Assembly (NCBI GenBank): GCA_003265975.1
Contig: QFBU01000034.1
Coordinates: forward strand, 1 to 14,423
Origin: Candidatus Marinamargulisbacteria bacterium SCGC AAA071-K20
Lineage (GTDB): Bacteria; Margulisbacteria; Marinamargulisbacteria; GCA-2716485; AAA071-K20
Direction of reading: 5' to 3'
DNA length: 14,423 nt
Position 1 is the first letter of the stretch. Each line of letters begins with the position of its first letter. This document shows positions 1 through 6,773 of this stretch, piece by piece. The position numbers and the translations under genes were made by a program. The notes under the pieces were generated by a model. The model ran no database searches. It was not told where the DNA came from and saw nothing but the letters and a program-made list of their open reading frames with translations.

Positions 1-1
1 A

Positions 2-475
2 GAAATATTGAAGATCAGAGGGTTCAAAACAATTGATCATGCTCCTTTACAGAGAGGGGTAATTTCATTTTCACACAGTTTAGAACGGGAATTTAGAAAA
101 CGAAAGAAGCGTGTAGGAACGAGTTGGAACATGGATGAAACCTATATTAAAGTGAATCTCAAATCGGTCTATTTGTATCGTGCTGTTGATCAAGATGGGC
201 AGACTATTGACTTTTTACTTCGTAAAAAACGAGACACACAAGCGGACAAACAATTCTTCAGAAAAACAATCAAAAATAATGGTGTTACCGAGAAGATGAA
301 TATCGATAAAAGTGGCTCAAATACAGACGGCATTAAAGCTATTAACAAAGAGAATGACACTGCTATTATAATTAGGCGAAATAAATATATGAATAATCAC
401 ATCGAACAAGATATTCGCTTAAAAAACGAGTACATGTCTGTCTTTTTTTACGCTTTTTTGGAATTTATGTTTTAG
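2..475 (+). pseudogene. IS6-family (IS26-like) transposase, C-terminally degraded remnant
   Basis: This is a DDE transposase of the IS6 family, which moves by replicative transposition. The frame is already open at the window edge, so the N-terminus lies outside; numbering here counts from a TTG at position 8. The text up to about residue 135 reads like the family: a basic FRKRKKRVGTSW stretch, then MDETYIKV with the first catalytic Asp (D43), YLYRAVD, FLLRKKRDT, NIDKSG with the second Asp (D100), and KYMNNHIEQD with the catalytic Glu (E133). After EQDIR the frame departs from the family sequence and stops early. A +1 register there gives a short KKRV run, suggesting a lost base. The DNA between the catalytic Glu and the terminal repeat is only about 66 nt, far too short for the usual C-terminal tail, so an internal deletion is likely. 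The family's NRW motif reads QRG here. Non-functional by inference. Confidence 0.85.
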
Positions 476-476
476 A

Positions 477-488
477 TGCAACAGAGCC
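477..488. repeat. IS6-type terminal inverted repeat, right end
   Basis: TGCAACAGAGCC at this position matches the complement of the ends known for the IS6 family, which read GG(C/T)nCTGTTGCAAA. It lies just beyond the transposase stop, where the right end is expected. The matching left end would be upstream of the window. Confidence 0.65.
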
Positions 489-747
489 CAAATCTTTATA
501 AGAGTTCTCCATTATGATAATATTGGATTTGTCATTTTTATTTAGATTGTTGGTGAGTGGAGACTAAATCAACATGTTTGAGGAACAAAGCTGATTTAAA
601 GCGTGCTTGTAAAGAGATGAGAGATTTGTTCTTAACTCGATTGCAGAAAGGCTTGGTTATCGATTCGTCAATTACCGGCGATTGTTCAAGGTCATGATAC
701 TAGGCGTTTGTTGATTCAGGAGAATAAGTAAAACAAATGACAAATAA
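489..747. other. Gene-poor stretch between IS6 remnant and sbtA
   Basis: All three plus frames are broken by stops and I see no RNA gene. One short open stretch (636-731, ending in TAA) contains the run RQLPAIVQGHDTRRLLIQENK only in part and has no start codon; it could be the tail of a decayed gene, but I cannot assign it. I see no convincing -35/-10 pair for sbtA here. Confidence 0.5.
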
Positions 748-748
748 T

Positions 749-754
749 AAGAGG
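749..754 (+). promoter_or_regulatory. Ribosome binding site that fixes the TTG start of sbtA
   Basis: AAGAGG lies 5 nt before a TTG at 760. An in-frame TAA at 748-750 excludes any earlier start, so this site and the TTG define the sbtA N-terminus. Confidence 0.7.
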
Positions 755-759
755 TTTTT

Positions 760-1713
760 TTGAATACTATTGATCCTGTAATCTTGTTTTTTATATTTGG
801 GGCGATAGCGGGTATGCTACGCGCTGAGCTCCGCTTGCCCAGACAAGTCTACGAATTTGTCACTATTTTATTGCTACTGACTATTGGCCTAAAAGGAGGG
901 ATCGAGCTAGCGAAACAACCTTTTAGCACTTTATTGCCACAAATAGCAGTTGTGGTAGCAATCGGTGGATTTATTCTACCGCTGATTATATTTCCTATAT
1001 TACGTTATTTAGGGCGATTCAAACGCGCGGATGCGGCCTCCATTAGTGCTCATTACGGATCGGTCAGTGTGGGGACTTTTGCAGTTGTACTTGCCTATGT
1101 AAGCTCCCTAAGTGTTCCTTTTGAAGAATATATGGCGCTGTTCGTAGTGTTGCTAGAGATACCAGCTATCTTGGTAGGTATTATATTGGCTCGAGGAGTT
1201 AATAAAGAGACTAAATGGGGCAAGGTGGCCCAAGAGGTGTTATTGGGGAGAGGTATCACACTGCTGATCGGTGGTCTGTTGATCGGTTGGATTGCGGGAG
1301 CAGATGGTTTAACTTCGATAAAACCCATGTTTTTTGATTTGTTTAACGGTATTCTAGCTTTATTCCTGCTTGAAATGGGGCTGATCACTGCAACTCAGTT
1401 AAGTACCTTGAAAAAACATGGTCCCTTTCTAATAGTCTTTGGTGTTGTAATGCCTGTTTTTTTGGCATTAATTGGCACACTAATGGGTTGGTCGCTTGGA
1501 TTATCTGTCGGCGGAACGGCCATATTAGCAACGCTTATTGCCAGCGCTTCATACATTGCAGTACCTGCGGCTATGCGTATTTCTGTGCCCGAAGCAAACC
1601 CCACGCTTTCCCTTACCGCCTCACTTGGCATTACCTTTCCGTTCAATATTCTAGTAGGAGTACCTATGTATTATACTTTTGCTGAAAAAGCACATATACT
1701 CTTTGGAGGATGA
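760..1713 (+). CDS. sbtA: SbtA-like sodium-dependent bicarbonate transporter
   Basis: Inner-membrane permease of the SbtA (DUF897) family, which imports bicarbonate with sodium. The 317-residue product is almost wholly hydrophobic with about ten predicted membrane segments. Family motifs are clear: GLKGGIELA near residue 44, SAHYGSVSVGTFAVVLAYV around 96-114, and in the second half SYIAVPAAMRISVPEANP followed by LTASLGITFPFNILVG. The two halves look like an inverted pair, as in the known SbtA fold. The loop between the halves (ARGVNKETKWGKVAQEVLL) is short compared with the much longer loop of cyanobacterial SbtA, so the regulator contact may differ. The start is TTG with an AAGAGG site. sbtB follows after 6 nt, so the pair is one operon. 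Parts of the gene reach about 55-58% G+C (for example 1021-1080 and 1561-1620), richer than most of the window. It is preceded by an IS6 remnant, which suggests acquisition. Confidence 0.9.
   Translation: MNTIDPVILFFIFGAIAGMLRAELRLPRQVYEFVTILLLLTIGLKGGIELAKQPFSTLLPQIAVVVAIGGFILPLIIFPILRYLGRFKRADAASISAHYGSVSVGTFAVVLAYVSSLSVPFEEYMALFVVLLEIPAILVGIILARGVNKETKWGKVAQEVLLGRGITLLIGGLLIGWIAGADGLTSIKPMFFDLFNGILALFLLEMGLITATQLSTLKKHGPFLIVFGVVMPVFLALIGTLMGWSLGLSVGGTAILATLIASASYIAVPAAMRISVPEANPTLSLTASLGITFPFNILVGVPMYYTFAEKAHILFGG
1705..1709 (+). promoter_or_regulatory. Ribosome binding site of sbtB
   Basis: GGAGG overlaps the last sense codons of sbtA and lies 10 nt before the ATG at 1720. The sbtA stop (1711-1713) falls between the two, favouring translational coupling of transporter and regulator. 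Confidence 0.7.
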
Positions 1714-1719
1714 TAAAAA

Positions 1720-2022
1720 ATGACTCTTTCTAAACAAAAAATAATTACCATTGTAACTGAAACCAGGTTAGAATCGGCACTGTGTGAGGATATTGAGAAG
1801 TTGGGGGGGCACGGTTACACTATCACTGATGCTCGTGGTAAAGGCCACCGAGGCGTTCGTGATGCAGTTTGGGCTGCTAACGCTAATATTCGAATTGAAG
1901 TAGTGTGTGAACCTGAGGTAGCCAAAAATATTACGGAGCATTTGAAAAAACATTATTTTGACAATTACGCAATGATTCTGTTTACCGGTGATGTTCAAGT
2001 GTTACGACCTGACAAGTTTTGA
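1720..2022 (+). CDS. sbtB: SbtB-like PII-family regulator of SbtA
   Basis: Small trimeric PII-like signalling protein. Known SbtB proteins bind adenine nucleotides including cAMP and c-di-AMP and modulate the partner transporter SbtA. The 100-residue product has the ferredoxin-like order of the family: strand KIITIVTE (7-14), helix with ALCEDIEKLGGHGY (20-33), a T-loop region rich in Gly and Arg (ARGKGHRGVRD, 38-48), strand IRIEVVCE, helix VAKNITEHLKKHYF, strand YAMILFTGDVQVLRPDKF. The VLRPxKF ending is typical of SbtB. The C-terminal Cys-containing redox loop of cyanobacterial SbtB is absent, because the protein ends directly after that motif. The tight spacing behind sbtA supports the assignment over a generic GlnB, as does the lack of the GlnB Tyr uridylylation motif. 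Confidence 0.88.
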   Translation: MTLSKQKIITIVTETRLESALCEDIEKLGGHGYTITDARGKGHRGVRDAVWAANANIRIEVVCEPEVAKNITEHLKKHYFDNYAMILFTGDVQVLRPDKF

Positions 2023-2097
2023 AAATTCTTTAACATCTTATTTTGTTCAATAACAATCCACGAACCCAAGCCGCTGAACCAGCCCACCCATAAATAG

Positions 2098-2217
2098 AAA
2101 TATCGACTTAAAACAGCTCTCAGTGGAGAAATAGAAACTATAAGAATAGATAAAGAAGGAAATTTGGTGCCTAAAGATACCAATTTTTTAATGTTGGGTA
2201 AAAGAGTGACTCTTTGA
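2098..2217 (+). pseudogene. Unassigned coding-like fragment
   Basis: An open stretch of 39 codons lies between two stops and lacks a usable start. Its composition is protein-like, with GEIETIRIDKEG followed by KDTNFLMLGKR, but I do not recognise a family. It may be the tail of a transposase belonging to the flanking repeats or the remnant of another gene. Confidence 0.25.
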
Positions 2218-2242
2218 CGGCTAAACACTGCTTAATCTTGAC

Positions 2243-2277
2243 GGTGTTTTCGGACATTCTATTTTGGAAAAGCTATA
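2243..2277 (+). repeat. Degenerate direct repeat, copy 1
   Basis: It shares 26 of 35 positions, without gaps, with 2480-2514. Both copies contain CGGACATT, then ATTTTG, and end in GCTATA. The spacing of about 237 bp in a gene-poor region suggests remnants of insertion-sequence ends or of a dispersed element. Confidence 0.5.
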
Positions 2278-2319
2278 CCCTTAAACCCATAGCCCTAAAA
2301 ATAGTCATGATAACACTAG

Positions 2320-2409
2320 TGTAATTTATCTGGTTGTCGTAACATCACAAATGAAGGATTAGCTGAGTTTAAAACCTTGAATCCAACGTATAAAATTTAT
2401 GACAGATAG
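2320..2409 (+). pseudogene. Leucine-rich-repeat-like scrap
   Basis: Reading from 2320 to the TAG at 2407 gives 29 residues that include CNLSGCRNITNEGLAEF. This fits the cysteine-containing leucine-rich repeat consensus (LxLSGCxxITDxGLxxL). An in-frame TAG stands immediately before it and there is no start codon, so this is at most the last repeat of a dead gene. Recognition rests on one repeat unit. Confidence 0.4.
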
Positions 2410-2479
2410 TCACCTACTATAGGTATTTACCACAATAGATTTAAGCTCTCGGCCCTTAAACACACCCCCATTTAACTCA

Positions 2480-2514
2480 GGTTTTTCCGGACATTTCATT
2501 TTGATTTGGCTATA
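2480..2514 (+). repeat. Degenerate direct repeat, copy 2
   Basis: Second copy of the 35-bp sequence at 2243-2277, in the same orientation. The complement begins with TATAGCC and contains AATGTCCGG, which looks like an insertion-sequence terminus, but I cannot name the family. Confidence 0.5.
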
Positions 2515-2600
2515 TATTATCAGAAAGGGCCTCAAAGTTGGGAGCTGTGCTCACCGCTAAAACTTTATAATTCATCTTTTATTCCTAACGGTAAGTTTTG

Positions 2601-4562
2601 TTAAATCAAACTAAGTAAATTTTCCTCATCAATAATTGTAATGAAGGTTTCTTTTTTATTTATCTTCTCTGCTTTTTCAAGCTTTGCCCCAGGGCTGTCC
2701 CCAACTACCAAATAGTTTAAATTTTTAGAAACGGCTGACAATATTTTTCCGCCATTTTCTTTAATTTTCTTTTCGGCTTCACTTCTTTTTAGTGTGGGTA
2801 AGGTACCTGTAACTAGAAAGGTTTTACCCGAAAACACACCTGAGTTTTCTTGCTTCTTGTAATTTATAACCAATCCTCTTTCCATAAATTCAGAAAGCAT
2901 AGTTCTAAACTCTGTTGTTGCTGACATGGCTAACATGGCCTCTGCAATTTTACCGCCAATTTCATATATCGATGTAAAGTCTTCTTGTTGAGCGTCTAAT
3001 AAAGCATCTAAATTCTCAAATTTCTCAGCAAATAATTCAGCTGATCTCTCCCCCACAAATGGAATAGCCAGCGCATAAATAAATCGGTCAAAGGGTGGGT
3101 TTTTACTCGCCTCTATAGCTTGAATTAACTTGTCTGTAGATTTTTCGGCTTGGCGTTCTAAATTAATAACAGCCTCTTTTGTTAAGGAATAAATATCTGA
3201 AAGTGATTTTATTAGACCAAGGTCTACAAACTGGTCGACTTGCGCTTTTCCAAATCCGTCGATGTCCATAGCTTTGCGAGACACAAAATGTTCGAGCCTT
3301 CCTTTTAGCTGTGCAGGACAGTCCCAATTTCTACATTTAAGTGCGACTTCGCCTTCTATTTTTGAAACCTCAGAGTCACATACCGGACAAACGCTTGGCA
3401 TTACAAAAGACTTATTTCCATCTTTTGTTTTATATACTTTTACGACCTCAGGAATGACGTCTCCGGCACGCTGTACAATAACCTCGTCTCCAATTTTTAC
3501 ATTCTTTCTGAGTATTTCGTCTTCGTTATGAAGCGTGGCACGTTGAACCATCACACCGCCTACTCTTACCGGTTCTAAAACAGCAACGGGAGTTAGGGTG
3601 CCGGTTCTTCCTACCTGAATAATAATATTGTTTAAAATAGTAACCGACTGCTCCGCCTTAAATTTATAAGCCGTCGCCCAACGCGGTGATTTTGTGGTGT
3701 AGCCCATACGTTCTTGAAGCTCAAACGAATTAATTTTAATAACTGCGCCATCAATTTCCCAGTCGTAACGGCTTCGCTTAGACTCAATATAGTCGATATG
3801 ACTCATAATTTCGTCCACTGACGAACATTTTTTAACATCTTCATTTACGGGAAACCCTAAACCATTTAAGTCCGTCATCACTCGGGCATGGTCGGGTAAA
3901 GACACACCCACTCCTTGATAAATAAACACGTCTAAATTTCTAGATGCTGCCACGGCCGGGTCCAGTTGCCGCATAGACCCTGCGGCTACATTTCTGGGAT
4001 TTGCGAATTGGTCGGAAACAGTCGCGAACACCGATTTTTTCATATATACTTCGCCCCTAACTTCTAGAGAAATAGGTTGAGGTAAATTTTTAGGAAGTGC
4101 TTTTATAGTTTTAATATTCTGAGTAATATTTTCACCCGTAAATCCGTCTCCACGAGTGGCTCCCAGTTTAAGGGTTCCGTTTTCGTAATGAACAGCAACG
4201 GCTAAGCCATCAATTTTAGGCTCTACGGTAAATTCTACAGAGTCTTGCTCTAATTCTTTTAGAACACGATTATAAAATTGTTCAACGTCGTCTCTATTAA
4301 AGGTATTTCCTAAAGAGGCCAGCTTTGTTTTATGAGTGTATTGTTCAAACTTTTCTAACGGTTTGTCTCCCACTTTTTCGGTAGGAGTATCAGGAGCAAT
4401 TAGTAAGGGATTAGACGATTCAAACGCTTTAAGTTCTTTATATTTTTCGTCGTACTCAAAGTCAGACACCATCGGCTTGTCTTGGGCATAATAGGCCTTA
4501 GCGTAGCTATTAAGTTCTTTAACTAAATTTAAGTAGTCGTTATGAGAAAGTGGTTTGGACAT
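2601..4562 (-). CDS. ligA: NAD-dependent DNA ligase LigA
   Basis: Seals nicks in DNA during replication and repair, using NAD+ to form an enzyme-AMP intermediate. Numbering here counts from a GTG at 4568; my preferred start is the ATG two codons later (4562), giving 653 residues, a normal family length. Domains in order: Ia region with YYAQDKPMVSDFEYD (about 26-40), adenylation domain with catalytic Lys118 in EPKIDG and the EIDGAVIK motif (271-278), OB fold (around 310-385), zinc finger with Cys394, Cys397, Cys412 and Cys417, helix-hairpin-helix region (about 430-560) and a C-terminal BRCT domain (578-655, GKTFLVTGTL). All key residues are present. The upstream -10 would place the transcription start between GTG and ATG, which excludes the GTG. 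The gene is divergent from the aminotransferase-like gene. Confidence 0.97.
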   Translation of the reverse strand: MSKPLSHNDYLNLVKELNSYAKAYYAQDKPMVSDFEYDEKYKELKAFESSNPLLIAPDTPTEKVGDKPLEKFEQYTHKTKLASLGNTFNRDDVEQFYNRVLKELEQDSVEFTVEPKIDGLAVAVHYENGTLKLGATRGDGFTGENITQNIKTIKALPKNLPQPISLEVRGEVYMKKSVFATVSDQFANPRNVAAGSMRQLDPAVAASRNLDVFIYQGVGVSLPDHARVMTDLNGLGFPVNEDVKKCSSVDEIMSHIDYIESKRSRYDWEIDGAVIKINSFELQERMGYTTKSPRWATAYKFKAEQSVTILNNIIIQVGRTGTLTPVAVLEPVRVGGVMVQRATLHNEDEILRKNVKIGDEVIVQRAGDVIPEVVKVYKTKDGNKSFVMPSVCPVCDSEVSKIEGEVALKCRNWDCPAQLKGRLEHFVSRKAMDIDGFGKAQVDQFVDLGLIKSLSDIYSLTKEAVINLERQAEKSTDKLIQAIEASKNPPFDRFIYALAIPFVGERSAELFAEKFENLDALLDAQQEDFTSIYEIGGKIAEAMLAMSATTEFRTMLSEFMERGLVINYKKQENSGVFSGKTFLVTGTLPTLKRSEAEKKIKENGGKILSAVSKNLNYLVVGDSPGAKLEKAEKINKKETFITIIDEENLLSLI

Positions 4563-4570
4563 TGTCACTA

Positions 4571-4599
4571 ATTATGAAGTGGATATTAAAATTGATCAA
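4571..4599 (-). promoter_or_regulatory. ligA promoter, predicted leaderless
   Basis: On the minus strand, TTGATC (4594-4599) and CATAAT (4571-4576) are separated by 17 bp, a near-ideal sigma-70-type arrangement. The transcription start would fall near 4564, about 2 nt before the ATG at 4562. No Shine-Dalgarno site fits in that space. Confidence 0.6.
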
Positions 4600-4651
4600 G
4601 CGTTGGAAAGCGTGGTTTTAATAGGCTTTCATAAAATTTTGTACAGGTTTT

Positions 4652-4679
4652 TTGAAACTTTACATTGTTATGTTAGAAT
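4652..4679 (+). promoter_or_regulatory. Candidate promoter of the aminotransferase-like gene
   Basis: TTGAAA (4652-4657) and TAGAAT (4674-4679) are 16 bp apart, giving a predicted start near 4686 and an 11-nt leader before the TTG at 4698. A second -10-like box, TATAAA at 4691-4696, lies 8 nt before an ATG at 4705 that is out of frame. Confidence 0.4.
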
Positions 4680-4697
4680 CGAAATTAGCCTATAAAG

Positions 4698-5894
4698 TTG
4701 CTGGATGTTACCTCAGAAAGAGCCACTCCATTCTCACCTATTTATGTAGAAAGACACCCTGTAACTTACATATCACCCACTCCACATGCAGAATTAATTG
4801 CTTCAGAAACTAACTTAAACTGGGACACTATGGGGTTTAGTAACGTCCCATGTAAAGCAACTACTGAGTCTATCTATGATCCTGCAACAAAAAAGTGGGG
4901 AGCTATACAAGTAAAACCAAATCAAATGGTAGTCTCTGTTCCCACACATAACTTATATTTTCTAGGCTCTTTTGAGGGGATGAAAGCCACCCCAATTTTC
5001 AAAGACAGTGAATTAGTAGGGGCAAGACTATTTAGACCAGATTTTCATTTAGCACGACTCAATAAAGGATTAAAGTCTCAAGGAATGCCTGAGCTTACAA
5101 AAGAAGCATTTGAAGCCACTGTGTTTAGATCTATTTCAGAAAATAGAGATTCATTACCCCCAGAAAAATACAAAGATGCGGCATTGTACATAAGAGTAGA
5201 CGTAGAACCAGTACCTGATGATGGTAAATTTAAAGCCAATTACGGGCCTTGGTTTGGTGTTTCCGGTGATATTAAAGCATTAGGTTACACAGATGCCTTA
5301 TTTACATATGAAGAAAAAGGAAAACGTTTTGTAGCAGAAGCAACGTCGTCTAATATGCTTGTATTAATGGGGGAAAAAGGAAAACCAGAAACCTATGTAG
5401 TCATACGACCAAAAGCCCCTGGAAATTTAAATGGAACAAGCTCAAGTTCGGCACTACACCTATTAAAAGAAAACGGAGTTCCAGCTTACGAAAGTAAACT
5501 ACCCCTAGATGTATTATTAGGAAAACAAAGTCCTTTAGAAGTGTATAGCGATGTGGGTAAAGTGAGACGGGCTTCAGAAAAAACACAAGTTTTAGCCATA
5601 CACATGGCAGGTACAGCAGCAGGGTTACGTACAGATATTACAGGAATAGATTTTCAAGGTATCGGAGAGGAAGATGTATTCGAAGTAAAACGTGAAAAAT
5701 TAGACTTCGATGAAAATCCACTCGCTCAAGTAGCCGAACAATTAGAACAGATTAAAAACGGAGAACTCCCTGACGAAAATGGCTGGAATAAAGAGATCTT
5801 TTTTGCAGATTATCCACAGTTAGTCCCTGACGTCCCAGTTCCTCAAACTAGTCTACTTGATACTGTATATAGCTATTTAAAGACTTGGATTTAA
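4698..5894 (+). CDS. Class IV aminotransferase, branched-chain (IlvE group II)-like
   Basis: A PLP-dependent fold-type IV aminotransferase, related to the enzymes that interconvert branched-chain amino acids and their 2-oxo acids. Group II features are seen from about residue 44: MGFSNVPCKATTESIYD, then SFEGMKA (91-97), FRPDFHLARLNKGLKSQGMP (112-131), LYIRVDVEPVP, and KFKANY, whose first Lys (K177) aligns with the PLP-binding lysine. Next comes GYTDALF, then AEATSSN (213-219), matching the family's E(V/G)xTSN cofactor-binding segment, and AGTAAGLR (304-311) near the end. The NGTSSSSAL and AEATSSN segments diverge from textbook IlvE, so the substrate may not be branched-chain. There is a C-terminal extension after about 335. 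The TTG start is uncertain: the only in-frame choices after the TAG at 4686 are TTG or CTG. The stop overlaps that of amj. Confidence 0.75.
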   Translation: MLDVTSERATPFSPIYVERHPVTYISPTPHAELIASETNLNWDTMGFSNVPCKATTESIYDPATKKWGAIQVKPNQMVVSVPTHNLYFLGSFEGMKATPIFKDSELVGARLFRPDFHLARLNKGLKSQGMPELTKEAFEATVFRSISENRDSLPPEKYKDAALYIRVDVEPVPDDGKFKANYGPWFGVSGDIKALGYTDALFTYEEKGKRFVAEATSSNMLVLMGEKGKPETYVVIRPKAPGNLNGTSSSSALHLLKENGVPAYESKLPLDVLLGKQSPLEVYSDVGKVRRASEKTQVLAIHMAGTAAGLRTDITGIDFQGIGEEDVFEVKREKLDFDENPLAQVAEQLEQIKNGELPDENGWNKEIFFADYPQLVPDVPVPQTSLLDTVYSYLKTWI

Positions 5895-6721
5895 GAGACT
5901 GACTTAGAAATAATCATAGTCACCATCATTATATATTTGGTGAGAGGCTTGAATAAAAGTTGTGCAATAAATAAGGTCCCAACTAGTTTTCCTAACTGAA
6001 GGAAAAACACAACCGATCTAACGTCATCTTCTGGGCGTTTATCGTGTACGGCCTGGTCTGTAATTCTGGCGCCAGATGGGTCTACAAACAATGTAAACAT
6101 TACCGTGGCCATGCCGTTAACTATTCCCGAAAGCTGGATTGCTGTTGCCCTAAATTCTGGCAAATAAGCGCCAGCTAAAAGTGAGCACAGCACACCAATG
6201 GTATAGATAGATGTAACTACTACATTAATTATCAAAAAGCCTTTTGGAATTGAAGAAAGAGATATTTTTTTAAAAGAAGACAAAGGAGGTAGTCTAAACG
6301 ACTTAATAATTTTAACAAGGCTACTAGGTTTTAAGGCATACCCCACTACTCTCGGAATTGAGCCTACTTTTAAAAAACGTTTGATGGCCGCTTGATAAAG
6401 AGTCCCGAACGTTGGCGTTAAAAAAGCACCTACAAGAGCGCCACAAAAAGCAGCAACTATAATAAATCGAAATTGAGATTCTAATAGGCTTAAGGTTAGT
6501 CCCGAACTGTCTAAAGTACTCTTATCAACCAAGGCACCTAAAAGTGGCGCTTGAAACATATTAGACAGGCGAGAAATTAATAAGGTTGAAGTAACAAACG
6601 ACATCGCGATAGCAATCTGCTTGGTTCTAACCCCGGCTAGACGCATTGAATATGCTAACGACTCGGTCATGTGGATCATAAAGGTAAAGAGACATATAAA
6701 AAGAACACTCTGGCTAAACAT
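5891..6721 (-). CDS. amj: Amj-family lipid II flippase
   Basis: An integral membrane protein of the Amj (YdaH, DUF2837) family. In Bacillus subtilis Amj flips lipid II across the membrane and can replace MurJ; function here is inferred from family. The 276-residue product has about six hydrophobic segments and the family signature RLAGVRTKQIAIA (27-39) followed by SRLSNMFQAPLLGALVD (50-66). Further family-like text is FGTLYQAAIKRFL and, in the C-terminal half, TLFVDPSGARITDQAVHDKRPEDDVR. Length matches the family. A -10-like TATTCT ends 6 nt before the ATG, predicting a leaderless message. The gene converges on the aminotransferase-like gene, and the two stops share TTAA at 5891-5894, so neither has a separate terminator. 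Transposase debris lies directly upstream. Confidence 0.85.
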   Translation of the reverse strand: MFSQSVLFICLFTFMIHMTESLAYSMRLAGVRTKQIAIAMSFVTSTLLISRLSNMFQAPLLGALVDKSTLDSSGLTLSLLESQFRFIIVAAFCGALVGAFLTPTFGTLYQAAIKRFLKVGSIPRVVGYALKPSSLVKIIKSFRLPPLSSFKKISLSSIPKGFLIINVVVTSIYTIGVLCSLLAGAYLPEFRATAIQLSGIVNGMATVMFTLFVDPSGARITDQAVHDKRPEDDVRSVVFFLQLGKLVGTLFIAQLLFKPLTKYIMMVTMIISKSVS

Positions 6722-6727
6722 ATCTAA

Positions 6728-6733
6728 AGAATA
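6728..6733 (-). promoter_or_regulatory. Candidate -10 element of amj
   Basis: TATTCT on the minus strand ends 6 nt before the ATG at 6721, which would put the transcript start on the A of the start codon. No good -35 is seen at normal spacing, so this rests mainly on its agreement with neighbouring genes. Confidence 0.35.
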
Positions 6734-6773
6734 CCATATGTTTAAGGAAATGAAGTGTAATAATACCGGGTAT

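Larger units (their letters stand above)
2023..2600. other. Decayed intergenic region with mobile-element and gene debris
   Basis: No intact gene is visible on either strand. The stretch holds a degenerate direct repeat (2243-2277 and 2480-2514), an unassigned open fragment (2098-2217) and a leucine-rich-repeat-like scrap (2320-2409). Frames are otherwise interrupted every few codons. No hairpin followed by a T-run is seen downstream of sbtB or of ligA. Confidence 0.6.

Noticed and set aside
1095..1646. Open minus-strand frames inside sbtA, and similar frames inside ligA, recQ and the Omp85 gene
   Set aside because: They are antisense shadows of well-supported genes, with no start signals or recognisable motifs.
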